Position numbers and translations under genes: made by a program. A stretch of 64,000 bases of DNA from Saccharomycopsis malanga (lineage: Eukaryota; Ascomycota; Saccharomycetes; Ascoideales; Saccharomycopsidaceae). The stretch covers positions 930,001 to 994,000 of the forward strand of contig CP025322.1 of NCBI GenBank assembly GCA_004014935.1. The letters are read 5' to 3'. Below the pieces are notes generated by a model, which saw nothing but the letters and a program-made list of their open reading frames with translations, was not told where the DNA came from and did no database searches. Each line of letters begins with the position of its first letter. Position 1 is the stretch's first letter. Positions 1-9,906 of this stretch are shown piece after piece.

Positions 1-248
1 TGAACATGGCACGCGATCAAACTGTTGATAGCCTCTATAAGCTGGGTATCTGAACTGAGGTTCAAAGATGTTTGAGCGTAAGCAAGAAGCTTTTGCAAGT
101 TGCTGAGATACAAATTTTCGTGGTTCTTCAAATCAACAAGATATTGTGCTCTAGAAGAGATGGCAATATCGATTTTGCGTGCTTCTGGAGAGTAAGTCTC
201 AACATTTAACTCGTCGAGAACCTTCATTGAGAGTTTTGACACGGGCAT
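1..248 (-). CDS. Start of an unrecognised protein-coding gene (partial, runs off left edge)
   Basis: Only the first 82 codons are in the window; the rest lies to the left. The ATG is preceded by AAAA, a normal yeast start context, and the frame is open from there to the edge. The peptide begins MPVSKLSMKVLDELNVE and continues as alternating charged and leucine-rich stretches (for example YLVDLKNHENLYLSNLQKLL), which looks alpha-helical. No signal peptide, membrane segment or catalytic motif is visible. A second in-frame ATG at codon 8 is an alternative start. I do not recognise the family and assign no function. It is divergent from the WBP11-like gene at 1990 with 1.7 kb between them. Confidence 0.7.
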   Translation of the reverse strand, partial: MPVSKLSMKVLDELNVETYSPEARKIDIAISSRAQYLVDLKNHENLYLSNLQKLLAYAQTSLNLSSDTQLIEAINSLIACHV

Positions 249-1989
249 TTTGTTGATATTGGTTATTTCTGCGCAAACCACTGACAGCAAACTATTAACA
301 AGGCAAAAATCAAAAGAAAACGCCAAAAGGAATATGACCAACTTAATTATAAAATCAACATCAAAATAAGTTGTCGCTAGAATTGAAAACTCAATGCTTT
401 TTTTGGAATTTTTGGGGTTTTTTCGGGCTTCACAGGGATATGCATTGTAACGCGCGATGAGGCTTCCTGCCAGCGTAAATCCTGGAAATACCACATGATG
501 CTGCATAGTCGCAGGCACTCTCCAAGTATATTATCTATTGTTAGCGAGTATTTTTCATAGTAAACGACGCATGTATATGCATGCAGACCGCATTGACAGA
601 CGCGGTAGACATCAATTTAACTCCATTAGCGCAAATTGGATTTCAACGATGGATTTTTAAAGTGTATTATTTGAAATTGTATCAATACAAAATTGTGGAA
701 TAACACTATGTTTTTCAATGTTATTTATTGTTTGAAGCTAAAATGATTGTTGTTTTAATATTTTTTGATTTAATATCTCTCGTGGTGTAAATTGGAAACC
801 ATATCGGAACGTTTTGGGTTGCTATTTTGAAAGCATCCCTTCAACTCTTGGGCCCAGCAACCAGCCACCGCTCGCGAAAAATAACTTAAGTAATGTACTG
901 TACCTTTTGTAGATGAAATGTGCTATTTTCAGGAAACAAATATCGTGTTCAGTCGTTTCTTAACCCTTTTTGGGTGGGATATAGATGTGTTGTCTTGCAA
1001 AGAATACACATTGGGATGCTGTCAATGACGGTTGACAAGGTAATACGGTTTATTGATTGTATAACGTGGCGCTGGTGCAGCTGGATGTAAATAAAGCGGG
1101 AAATTGGCCATACCAAACGCGTTTGGTGATGTACTACTTTCAGAGTAAAATTTCGGCGTTTCTTCACGCGGTTTTTTTACCATCAAGTGATTTTAATATT
1201 ATTCCATCATTATTAGAATGCTAATGCTAATTTTTTTTAGTTTTTACAAAATATCCCAACAGTTGAGTATTAACAATAAAAATGTTACAATCTGGATCTC
1301 TGGACATGTTTTATTCTTCAATTTTCACTAGTTTCCCATATATAGCATTAATGTATACGCGCGTACTCTATAATGCTTATACAGAAGGATAATAATACGC
1401 CCAATAATATTACACGCACTGTAGAAAACTCATGAAATAACGTATCATCAGGCTCCGCCAACCTCTTTTTTGAAGATATTAAATATTGAGCAACTCCTTA
1501 ATATGTTAACCAAATGCGTACATATATTATTGTTATGTATGGCGTCTAAAAACCTTCCCAATCATTTGTTTTCGCTCTGATAAATCTAGTACTCACTATT
1601 CCTTTTTCTCCGCGTTCTCTTGCCCATCTACATATTCGTGGATCTACCTTAAATCTTCATCCCAGTATATGGCATAGCCTTCTCAGCTTTCCACTCATTA
1701 TCCTTTTACAGTATTCTAAAATGTTTACACACCATTTTATTACGATGACGTTGTCTTACTTTGGTAAATGTCTCATTCTGCTAGATACATTTAGTCTCAT
1801 GACTCGAAAATACGCTCAGTATTGTCCGTGCCGTTAGTTGCAAATCGTTATACCATTAAAGTAAGGTCAAAAGGTGTGATAAATTAGGGGTGTTTACACC
1901 CCTGTTGAGTAATTAAAAAAGTTTCATTATTTGCCTATGATAGAATCAGCCACTGCCAAGAGCATCAATATGGAGAATAAGATACAACG
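249..1989. other. Intergenic region, divergent promoters
   Basis: About 1.7 kb between two divergent genes. It is AT-rich, with several short A/T tracts. A 72-codon open frame on the minus strand (949-1167) has no recognisable composition or homology signal and is not annotated. No RNA gene or SINE copy was found. Confidence 0.5.
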
Positions 1990-2526
1990 ATGATAAGGAA
2001 CAACCATAACCCTTTTGTTGAGGAGCAGAAGAAACAGAAACGCAGAGAAATCAATAAAAGTAAAAGAAAGCAGAAAGAACAGCGACACCAGCATTATACT
2101 GACGACAAGAATAATTTTAGTAGAGTCAATAAAGAATGGAAGGACATTGATTCACGTAGTTTTGGCCCTAAGAGTGTATTTTTTGATCCAGAGTTCAACC
2201 CTCAAGGGATTGCACCTCCCGGCTTCAAAAACTACTACTATCCACTTCGCCATCCTGAGGCTTACATTGTAAGCGAAGATGTTGCCTGTATCCCATTGCC
2301 AGCAGACCCTGTACCAAAGTATTTTAAGTTCTACAGTAAAGCAGGGGAATCATTAAAGTCTTATGAGGGGGAAGAAAACATCAATATCAGTACAGGAACA
2401 TCGATGGTTCCAACGGCATTATTGAGGAAGAAAAAGCGTAGTAGAGAGTCCGAACTGAACACTATAACAGTATCAAACAATAAAAAAAAGGTCAGGCTTG
2501 AGACTGTAGATGATCAGCTTATGTAG
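1990..2526 (+). CDS. WBP11-like putative pre-mRNA splicing protein
   Basis: 178 aa from the ATG at 1990. Residues 6-35 (NPFVEEQKKQKRREINKSKR and the following basic stretch) resemble the WBP11/NpwBP N-terminal domain: an N-P start followed by a highly charged lysine/arginine helix. A central Pro/Tyr/Phe-rich segment (VFFDPEFNPQGIAPPGF, near residues 64-80) looks like the short proline-rich motifs of such proteins. The C-terminus has two basic clusters (RKKKRSRE, NNKKKVR) that could be nuclear localisation signals. WBP11 proteins associate with the spliceosome in animals and plants; that role here is inference from the N-terminus only. The protein is much shorter than animal WBP11. It could instead be an unrelated lysine-rich nuclear protein. 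Confidence 0.55.
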   Translation: MIRNNHNPFVEEQKKQKRREINKSKRKQKEQRHQHYTDDKNNFSRVNKEWKDIDSRSFGPKSVFFDPEFNPQGIAPPGFKNYYYPLRHPEAYIVSEDVACIPLPADPVPKYFKFYSKAGESLKSYEGEENINISTGTSMVPTALLRKKKRSRESELNTITVSNNKKKVRLETVDDQLM

Positions 2527-2597
2527 ATGCTGTTTATCAAAACTACAATGGTACGAGGAAAAGTTGTGGGCTATAGGGATTTAGATGGGTGAAAATT

Positions 2598-2663
2598 GTG
2601 GGTGAAATTGTGGGTGAAATTGTGGGTGAAATTGTGGGTGAAATTGTGGGTGAAATTGTGGGT
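2598..2663 (+). repeat. 12-bp minisatellite, five units plus half
   Basis: The unit GTGGGTGAAATT is repeated five times without a mismatch (2598-2657) and followed by a half unit. A near-copy, GGGTGAAAATT, precedes it. It begins about 70 bp after the stop of the WBP11-like gene, so it probably lies in that transcript's 3' UTR. Confidence 0.95.
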
Positions 2664-3162
2664 TAGTACCTTTAGAAAATTATGTCCTTATGAAGAAATG
2701 ACATATTGCATATCAAACTGGTTCCAGCAGTATTTGTTCTAAATAGAACATTTGGTCACATCCAACAAAGATAAATTGGTATATAATCAAATGCCTATTG
2801 ACTTTCGTAGCTTTCTTTTCACTCGTGAGTATTCGGATAGTAAGTTAATGGTTAGCCGGCTATAGAGATTGGTAAAGTTTTTACAAATTAGTGAAGCTGT
2901 AAATTGAAGACCTCTTATTCATTGGTTTATATTTGCATATTTGGTTGATAAGGTGCCTAAACATAACCATACAAGAACATTTTACTAAAAGGCTCAAACC
3001 TTTGAACATGATGACAATAAAGGCAAAGTACGACTGAAAGTAGGAAAAAATAAGGGCAAAATTTCTATCTGATGTTTCTTGTCGAATTTTTGATATTTTC
3101 TATTCACTTTCCATAGAATATGTTTTTCCTTTTGCTTTTGCAAAATGCCATTTTCTTATATA

Positions 3163-3397
3163 TAATAATAATAATAATAATAATATCTTATATTTCAAGC
3201 CCAGTACATATCAGTTTAGTATATAGGCGTTATGTCTAAAGGGGCTTGGTAAAACCCAAACATGTCTCGATCATTATAATAATCCCCTCACCGTCTTTTC
3301 TGGACACTGGATGGGTTGGAAATTAAGAAATAGACTTTGGTCTAGGTCATATTAGAAACAGTTGCACTTGCCTATGGAATGACATTCAGAATGAAAT
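3163..3397 (-). mobile_element. tRNA-derived SINE, 5'-truncated copy
   Basis: Read on the minus strand, this copy carries the family's middle and 3' modules, ending with an uninterrupted run of about eight ATT units (TAA on the plus strand, 3163-3185). The 3' module (complement of CCCAGTACATATCAGTTT) is nearly identical to that of the copies at 36769 and 49977. The tRNA-like head is missing. No convincing target-site duplication was found. Confidence 0.75.
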
Positions 3398-3900
3398 CTT
3401 TTATATGAAAGAAAACAGTTTTTAACTTGTTAACGACAACACGTTCTTTATATACACATGATGTTGGCGCCTTTTCCTCAAGATATCATACAACTTTATC
3501 TCAGAGAAGCTTAAATAACGTAAGGCAGGTTCACCCAGGTGAAAACACCACCAGATAATTATCTATTATAGCACAAACTTTACAAACACTACCATGCGAA
3601 ATAAAAAACAATTGAATAAGTTGTTTCTAAGAAGCTAAAAAATGCAAATGAGATCACTTAACAGTAAACTTTTCTTTACAGTCAAAGCTTGGCCCGAAGC
3701 ACTTTCATAGCCAAGCGCTGAGATCGCAGAAAGCAAACCCAGTGAGTATATATAGGATGGAGCAATAAATATACAAAGATTAAATATTACACTATAGAAA
3801 AGTAGATCAAAATTGGGGAAACGGTACAAGCTATTCACAAGCCCCAATCGGTGACTTACAGCCAGGAGAAACTGAAAATAAATGGTGACAAAATGCATCA

Positions 3901-5034
3901 TCAAAATGCATCCGACAACAACTTGATCAAGACTTCCCAGGTACCAAACATGATGATACTATTAGGCACCGTACGCAACAAATGAGGAGTCAAACCTCCA
4001 TACATGGATGCCAATCCTTCTTCCTTTACGATTAAACGGAAACACTGGACAATGCCAGTGTACTTTGCTTTACCATTAGAAGGAGCTTGTCTTAATCTTG
4101 TTCTCACCACTTCGTGAGGATAAGTGATCATTGAAGCAATGAATTTAGCAAAACCCGCAGCACCCGAACGGGCTGCCCACTCATTTACGGTATCCCAATT
4201 AGTCTTTTCATGTGGTTTCTTACCGGTGCTGAGGGACCGTTTCAACAAGAAACTTTTCATTTGTTCATACAAGACCCATTGAATAACACCTTCTGAGGAC
4301 CCTAGATACGATGCACTAAGACCTTTATACAAGGAACTCGCGCCTTCTGTTTTCAACACTTTTGTGAAACAATCAAGAGAGTTTTTGTACAAACGGTGAT
4401 TCTGTTCGTTGATTCTATCAAGTTGCAACCGGGTTTTGATGAGCCAAATAGGATTGGTTGCCGTACTGGTCATGATACCAGCATTAGCTGCACTCAAAAG
4501 ATGAATCCAGGTTGCCTCATTATTGTTGTTGAAGTTTTTACTCAAAAATTGTTTGGTGATGCCGTATGTGAAAAAATTGATAGAACGAGCAGGTATTACT
4601 CCTACCAAGTTTGGGCCCAATCCTTTGAATAGAGCACGCACACCTTCGGTACGATACACGTTCCCAAGAATGCCAAATGTTTCCTTGAAATGCTGTGCAC
4701 TTTTAACAATATAGTTGTTGGATTTAACGGTCTTGTTGTAAGTGAACCGATACACATCACTCTGAAGACGGGTCTTTACCACGTCAAGCGGACAGGTAGC
4801 AATTGCACCTGCCATACCTCCAACACCACCAGCGACAAAGTGGATCCATGGCTTGACCTCCTTCACTTTGAGTTCAACATCTTCACCATTTTTCCGCTGT
4901 ACTGCTAGGGTCGTACTGTCTGCACTGAGGCCTACTGCGTCTTTAACATTCAAGTTTTTTTCATCTGACCCAAGATAAGGCATCGACCTCTTAGCGTCCT
5001 GTTCAAGCTTATAAAGCTCTTTGTCGTGGGTCAT
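3901..5034 (-). CDS. RIM2: Mitochondrial pyrimidine nucleotide carrier Rim2
   Basis: 377 aa, the same length as S. cerevisiae Rim2. It is an inner-membrane carrier of the SLC25 family; Rim2 exchanges pyrimidine nucleotides across the mitochondrial inner membrane and is needed for mitochondrial DNA maintenance. Three carrier repeats are visible, each with its signature: PLDVVKTRLQ (residues 82-91), NPIWLIKTRLQ (194-204) and PHEVVRTRLRQ (306-316). The W in the second signature (PIW) and the long hydrophilic N-terminus are typical of the Rim2 branch. The start chosen is the first in-frame ATG (5034-5032); the open frame extends 14 codons further to a GTG, which is not credible as a yeast start. 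It converges with the WBP11-like gene. Confidence 0.93.
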   Translation of the reverse strand: MTHDKELYKLEQDAKRSMPYLGSDEKNLNVKDAVGLSADSTTLAVQRKNGEDVELKVKEVKPWIHFVAGGVGGMAGAIATCPLDVVKTRLQSDVYRFTYNKTVKSNNYIVKSAQHFKETFGILGNVYRTEGVRALFKGLGPNLVGVIPARSINFFTYGITKQFLSKNFNNNNEATWIHLLSAANAGIMTSTATNPIWLIKTRLQLDRINEQNHRLYKNSLDCFTKVLKTEGASSLYKGLSASYLGSSEGVIQWVLYEQMKSFLLKRSLSTGKKPHEKTNWDTVNEWAARSGAAGFAKFIASMITYPHEVVRTRLRQAPSNGKAKYTGIVQCFRLIVKEEGLASMYGGLTPHLLRTVPNSIIMFGTWEVLIKLLSDAF

Positions 5035-6153
5035 TCCTCTACTGATTTGAATGTAGCTTTGATACCAGTTTTTCACCTGTTGATGAAGTATTTGATATTC
5101 CTTTCAACAAGCACAGTGAAAAGCAAAAATAAGGCTTGTATTGAAAAATAAGAAAAACAAAGTCTCAATTCTACTTCTTATACAATCTGGAGGTTTTTAA
5201 ATAGATATTTTGAGCAGAATCACCAAACTCTTCTCTTAGTCGATGACCCAAAATTTTTTTTGAAAAAAAAAGAAAAATAATTTTTCAGGCCCGCTGCGGG
5301 TACCATCGGTGAGTGAAAGAATATACTGAATAAGGGCTGTCAAAGAGATAGTTGTGAAGAGCTCTTGAAAGGTCGTAAATCAGAGTTACTTCTGGTTCTA
5401 GAAGATGTTTATGTAAATTTGATCATGCACTGGTTTTCTTATTGAATCTTTGGTGGCTAAACCTTAGTGAGAAAACTTGGGTTTGATAGCGCGTCTTAAA
5501 TTAAATGAACAAAAATTGGTTATACTATGTCCTTTATATAATATATTATGTATTTCATACTATGAATTTGTATAGTCAGGCCTTTAATATTGCTAGTAAA
5601 GTAGAATATGAGAGGTGGAAATGATGACTACCAGTGTGGTAAGTAAAGAAGAGAAACAATAAACAATAAAGGCTACTTAATCAAAGATTGATTACACCGG
5701 TAATAAACACATATACAAATTATCAAAGCTATTCATCAATTTTATAGAGTTCGATGATGCAAATTGCAACTTAAAAGCAAATAACAATGAGTCTACCAAA
5801 CCACAATGTATTTAACATGGTTTTGCGTTTTATCAAAAGAACCATTAACACATGTTTTCACCATACAATTTGCATGTTTTATGTAACGAATAAATATATT
5901 ACACTCTTAATACGTTTACATAGGTAAAGCTTATAATTATACACTGAGTGAAATAATGATTAACGACAATGCGTCTTTAAATCGTTGGAAACCAACATGT
6001 AAATAAACACAAACTATCTATTGCTAATACTACAGACTCAAAAAGCATCCTACATCTCAGTGCAACCACTGAAAAGTATATCAAACTGATGTTATTAAAA
6101 GCGGGAAAAAAATTATTGAATTTCATAAAGACCATAATTACAATTCAGATAAT
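5035..6153. other. Intergenic region: RIM2 promoter and RPS9 3' flank
   Basis: 1.1 kb of AT-rich DNA. It contains poly-A/T tracts near 5250-5290 and a small GC-rich inverted repeat, CCCGC-T-GCGGG, near 5290, which contains CCG-N3-CGG, a pattern some Zn2Cys6 factors bind. No gene or SINE copy was seen. Confidence 0.45.
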
Positions 6154-7121
6154 TTACTCTTCTTCTTCAGCACCTTCGGAGTTCTTGGCAGCGTTCTTTC
6201 TCTTAGTTCTACCTGGTCTACCACCACCGTATGGAGAGTTTGGAGCAAAGTCAATAAATTTTTGGGAGTCTAATCTGACCATGAAAGATGGAATAGAAAC
6301 GACTTGGGAACCGACAGCAATGTGTCTTTGTTGGATCAAAACTCTGGCGTGGTGAATAGATCTAGCCAAACCGAGCTTGAAAACTTGAGTTTGCAAACGT
6401 CTCTCCAAAAAGTCCTCAGTCTTCAAGGCCAAAACGTAATCCAACTTCATCTTGTCTTCTGGCAAAACACCAACTCTAACCAAACGTCTGATCAAAGCGT
6501 TACCTTCGAACAAACGCTTTTGGTCCTTTTCGTCCTTGGTCAACAAGTCTCTGGCAGCACGACGAATCTTGGACAATTGGAAGTTGATTCTGTAGATTTC
6601 GTGTTTGTTTTTCAAACCATATTCACCGGCCAACTTCAATTCGGAGTCCAAACGGACAGACTCGTATGGACGCTTTGGAACAGAGTAAGTTTTAGAATAG
6701 GTTCTTGGAGCACCTAAAGAGGGGTTAGTATAATGTTTAAAAATATTATTATAAATAAGCTAGTCAAATCTGCTAGCTGAGTCCAGTATAATTATCTGTT
6801 CCATAATTTATGATTGTACTGTTATATGGAATGTCTTTGAAATATTTTTGATAAACTCTGATTTCATTCAAGTTCATTAAAATTCATTGAATGTTGTAGT
6901 TATAAAAACACTTGATTTGCAATCGTCTCTTCTAATCATTTGTCAAACTAATCTTTATCATTTTTCGATATATTTCAGTCATTATTCCTTGATTTTGATA
7001 TTACTTAAAATTATTTATTAGACCCATTATAAAACCAGTATAACCAATGGTTCTTCATTCCCGGACTCCCTAGAATATTCTCCTTGCCATTCTCATTTAA
7101 TATCCTATACGTACGTGGCAT
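6154..7121 (-). CDS. RPS9: Small ribosomal subunit protein uS4 (Rps9), two exons
   Basis: Exon 1 is only 7 nt (7121-7115, ATGCCAC). Intron 7114-6714 (401 nt) starts GTACGTAT, has the branch point TACTAAC (complement of 6724-6730) and ends TTTAG. Exon 2 is 6713-6154. Joined, they encode 188 aa beginning [20 protein letters not shown], the expected uS4 N-terminus. The S4 RNA-binding domain lies near residues 105-175 ([30 protein letters not shown]), followed by the conserved [17 protein letters not shown] tail. uS4 is a primary 40S assembly protein that affects decoding accuracy. S. cerevisiae RPS9 genes also have a 7-nt first exon, so gene structure is conserved. Codon use is strongly biased (TTG, AGA/CGT, GGT), as in highly expressed genes. 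Confidence 0.95.
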
Positions 7122-7882
7122 TTTGACTTATTGTTTATTGATTCTACCCTTAACTGTATATCATTCAACCTTCAACTGATATTCAACATCAATTTTTTTC
7201 ACCTTTACAGAGAAAGAAAAGATCGATACTGTGAGACCTCTCGCGATCGAGTACTGGTTGGCAGCACTGGCTGGCAGACACATAACTGTTTGAGTAAAAA
7301 AATAACCGCTAGCGGTCACTTGTATTTTTCAAGTAATGACATACACGTGCATATATATAGGGCTGAGGTTATATGTTCAGATTAGGGCAATATTCAAGGT
7401 GGAGAGTTGAGTGTTAGATATTGGTATTTTATATTTATGCCCATAATAATTGATAACGAAAGTGCGCTCTCTCTTTGAATTTAATATTACAACAGCTAAG
7501 TCTGTGTAAGCAAAAACAAATAAACATTATGTATATTCTACACGTCAGACGTTGGCGCATTTGACTCCTATAAAAAATTACTTTCCATCTATTTTCTCTC
7601 CTTCTTTCAACATTAAGTAGACTGTTACTATAATGACATTTAACTCAATCCATCTATAGGTACGTTATGTGGGTGTATTGTATTGGGGGTTGACACACCT
7701 TTAACTGAGCCATACTTTTTATTATTCACGTGACCGTATGTATTAACATGTTGAAAAATGTATTGCAACGCATGTATCACACACTACAAAGTCAAAGATG
7801 CCAAATAATGTTGAATAATATATATAGTCTAATAGTATACAGAAACTAGGGTCAGAAGAGTATCACCACAGACCAGTATCCA
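7122..7882. other. Divergent promoter region RPS9/MED8
   Basis: 760 bp shared by RPS9 (minus) and MED8 (plus). It contains CACGTG cores at 7344-7349 and 7727-7732, a TTAGGG near 7383 (a Tbf1-like core, weak evidence) and TATA-rich stretches such as TATATATA near 7353. No RNA gene or SINE copy was seen. Confidence 0.45.
7726..7733. promoter_or_regulatory. Cbf1-type E-box upstream of MED8
   Basis: The palindrome TCACGTGA, about 150 bp before the MED8 start. With its flank it reads GTCACGTG on the minus strand, matching the CDE1/Cbf1 consensus RTCACRTG. Cbf1 sites are common in yeast promoters; binding here is inferred. Confidence 0.5.
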
Positions 7883-8512
7883 ATGGAAACGCCACAGGCA
7901 CCGCAAGCACCACAGGCACAACAATATGATTACTCAAGTGTGCCGCTAGCGGAGCTTGAGGCGACGCGTGTAAAGCTTTTAAGTCTCACACGGTCTCTTC
8001 ACAAGCTTCAAGATGACATTGCGAGAGGCACTCTTCCACGTTGGGAGTCCCTCCAAAATCAATACAGTGTGATTATCACACAATTGGGGTCCTTGTCGGC
8101 TGAAATTTTCCTGAGTTTTGACATATTGTCGTCACGGAATGTGTATCCGTTGCCCTCGTTCCCCACCATGCAGCAGGAAGGGTTGCTTAACACGTTATTA
8201 CGGAAAAAGCCTTCGCCAGAGGTGAGCGAATGGATTGAGGTTGCAGAGAAGTTTGTTGACAAGCTTGGAGTTGATGTCAATAGTTTGAAGTATGATGAGG
8301 ACGACCAGCGGTTTATAGACTGGTGTCTTGAGATTCTCCAGACAGAACAGCAAAATCATAATTTTTTTAGTGTCTTTACACAGGAAGAAATTGAAAGCGG
8401 TGTAAAAAACGAAATGTTCAAAATAGACAAACGGTCCAATGAACAGAAGCCTCAGCTTGGTTTGGATGTAGACCAGGTATTGAAGTTTATGCACACAGGG
8501 TCGGTCAGTTAG
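7883..8512 (+). CDS. MED8: Mediator complex subunit 8
   Basis: 209 aa, close to the 223 aa of S. cerevisiae Med8. Med8 is a head-module subunit of the RNA polymerase II Mediator. Matching stretches are the N-terminal helix (LEATRVKLLSLTRSLHKLQ, residues 25-43), the segment LPRWESLQNQYSVIITQLGS (residues 51-70), the diagnostic VYPLPSFPT followed by LLNTLLRKKPSPEVSEW, and the C-terminal DVDQVLKFMHTG. The last motif is the helix that in S. cerevisiae binds Med18/Med20. The first 15 residues are a PQA repeat (METPQAPQAPQAQQ), a local expansion. It converges with MSI1, the two stops being about 136 bp apart. Confidence 0.93.
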   Translation: METPQAPQAPQAQQYDYSSVPLAELEATRVKLLSLTRSLHKLQDDIARGTLPRWESLQNQYSVIITQLGSLSAEIFLSFDILSSRNVYPLPSFPTMQQEGLLNTLLRKKPSPEVSEWIEVAEKFVDKLGVDVNSLKYDEDDQRFIDWCLEILQTEQQNHNFFSVFTQEEIESGVKNEMFKIDKRSNEQKPQLGLDVDQVLKFMHTGSVS

Positions 8513-8648
8513 TTAGTTAATTAGTTAATTAGTGTAGGTAGTGTTTGTAATATAGATGGTTTTCATTGTATTTGTAATGTACATTGATTCTTGTTTCTAA
8601 TGACTGAGTACCTGTAATATACATGGTTGTTCTCTAGTACAATGTTTA

Positions 8649-9906
8649 CTATATTACATTAGTAATAGTTTGGGATGGTCTCCATACATGCAAAGAGTTG
8701 TCATTGGCAGTCGAAGTGATCATCCAAGGATCGTTAGGGTTCCATGACAAATCATTGACACCGAGCATGTGTCCACCATGAACAAATAACAATTCTTCAG
8801 GGTTAGGATTAGAAGCCAAGTGTGTAGTGGCATTTGAGACTTGACTAAAATCCCAAATTTTTACCAAATTATCGTCCTGACCACCACTTGCAAGTACTTT
8901 AGATTCGTTTGCATTCCATTCTAAAACAGTTATTGAGCCATTATGTGCTTCTTGAGCACTATAAACAGGCTTATCTACATGTCGCAAGTCCCACAAGTTT
9001 ATCAATCCTTGTGAATCTCCAGTAGCAAAACAGAAGAGGTTTTCTTGGTTGAAACTGATGGCATTGATTCCAATGTCATGCGCATGCTCATTGTGTTGGA
9101 CACTTTTCTTGCTACGTGTGTCAAATACCTTTAAAGCGCCATTCTCACCGACAGTGCTGAATATCGAGTCGTGTTTCGGAAGCCACTGAGTATCGTTAAC
9201 GCCGCTCGTATGTGTATCAGAAAAAGACTCACTGGGAGTAAGAAACAGGCTGTTAGAATCATATTGTTTAATATCCCAAAGAGCAACATCCCCGCTTAGG
9301 GCAGCCGATAATAGAAGACCTTCTTTTTGCTTGTTCCATGACAAGCCAAAGCCTTCTTCCTTATGGAAAGGTAGTTTTATCTGTGGCTTGAAACTATTCT
9401 CGCTAGTAGACCGAATTGACGAAGAGTGTTTTGTACGGTCAAATATGTAGACATTTCCATTGTTATTGATGGAAGCTATCACATCAGGCTTCTGAGGCAT
9501 ATAACGTGCTCTATTGACTTCACCATGATGTAGTATATCTTGGACGGTATTGAGTTTCTTAAACACTGAGCGATCACGATCTGTGCTGAGAAACTCCTCA
9601 CTATCTACATTATACTTGTCCACCAGAGCAAGTTTCTCTAGTTTTTTTGCCGTGAAGCTCCATATTTTCAAGCTTTCTGCAGCACTACCTGATGTAAAAG
9701 ACCCCGTAAGCATCCGATATGTATAACTATTGTCATCTTTATTGTGCTCAACATCGGGAAACCATTCCACTGTCAACGAGGGCCACAAAAGAGCACTTGT
9801 CTGGAGATAATCATATAGATGTGGAGCGTTTTTTTTTCCATATTCTGTAGTTTTGTTTGGTAGTTTCCGAAATAAGAGAGCCTGATGGTTCGTCAACAAT
9901 TTCCAT
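8649..9906 (-). CDS. MSI1: CAF-1 p48-type WD40 subunit Msi1/Cac3, with an apparent one-base excess near the start
   Basis: WD40 protein of the RbAp46/48 family. It matches Msi1/Cac3, the small subunit of chromatin assembly factor 1, better than Hat2: NRARYMPQKPDVIA, VYIFDRTKH, LLSAALSGDVALWDIKQY and GGHMLGVNDLSWNPNDPW are Msi1-like. The natural start is the ATG at 9906-9904, giving MEIVDEPSGSLISETTKQNY then RIWKK, the family's N-terminal helix. The continuation NAPHLYDYLQTSALLWPSLT is one frame away. The switch falls in a run of nine A (plus strand T, 9829-9837); eight would keep one frame and give about 418 aa, like the 422 aa of S. cerevisiae Msi1. An ATG at 9899 opens the downstream frame but yields an N-terminus unlike the family. 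Sequencing error, a true mutation or slippage are all possible. Confidence 0.9.

Larger units (their letters stand above)
2527..3900. other. Intergenic region between convergent genes
   Basis: It holds the minisatellite at 2598-2663 and a minus-strand SINE copy at 3163-3397. The rest is AT-rich with no supported gene. An 89-codon minus-strand frame at 3635-3904 overlaps the RIM2 stop and is not credible. A short palindrome, TTCACC-CA-GGTGAA, lies near 3530. Confidence 0.5.

Noticed and set aside
577-582. Many ATGCAT hexamers in promoters (577, 18653, 37699, 45590, 51649 and others)
   Set aside because: With DNA of roughly one-third GC, about twenty are expected by chance in 64 kb; the visible number is not clearly higher.
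949-1167. 72-codon minus-strand open frame
   Set aside because: No domain, no codon bias, and it sits in a divergent promoter region; frames of this length are expected by chance.
3163-3397. The dispersed repeats as LTR fragments or MITEs
   Set aside because: There are no TG...CA ends, no terminal inverted repeats, and target duplications vary in length; the tRNA-like head and ATT tail fit a SINE.
3635-3904. 89-codon hydrophobic minus-strand open frame after RIM2
   Set aside because: It overlaps the RIM2 stop, is AT-driven in composition, and has no family resemblance.
5034-5076. Upstream extensions of RIM2, ATP4, the TMEM115-type gene, CCW12, the fumarate reductase fusion and the ketopantoate-reductase-family gene
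   Set aside because: The extended frames begin at GTG, TTG or other non-ATG codons; the first ATG gives lengths and N-termini matching the families.
6714-7114. snoRNA inside the RPS9 intron
   Set aside because: I found no convincing C/D or H/ACA box pair.
9649-9899. Taking MSI1 to start at the ATG at 9899
   Set aside because: That frame gives an N-terminus unlike the RbAp48 family, while the frame from 9906 gives the expected helix; the A-run explanation fits better.
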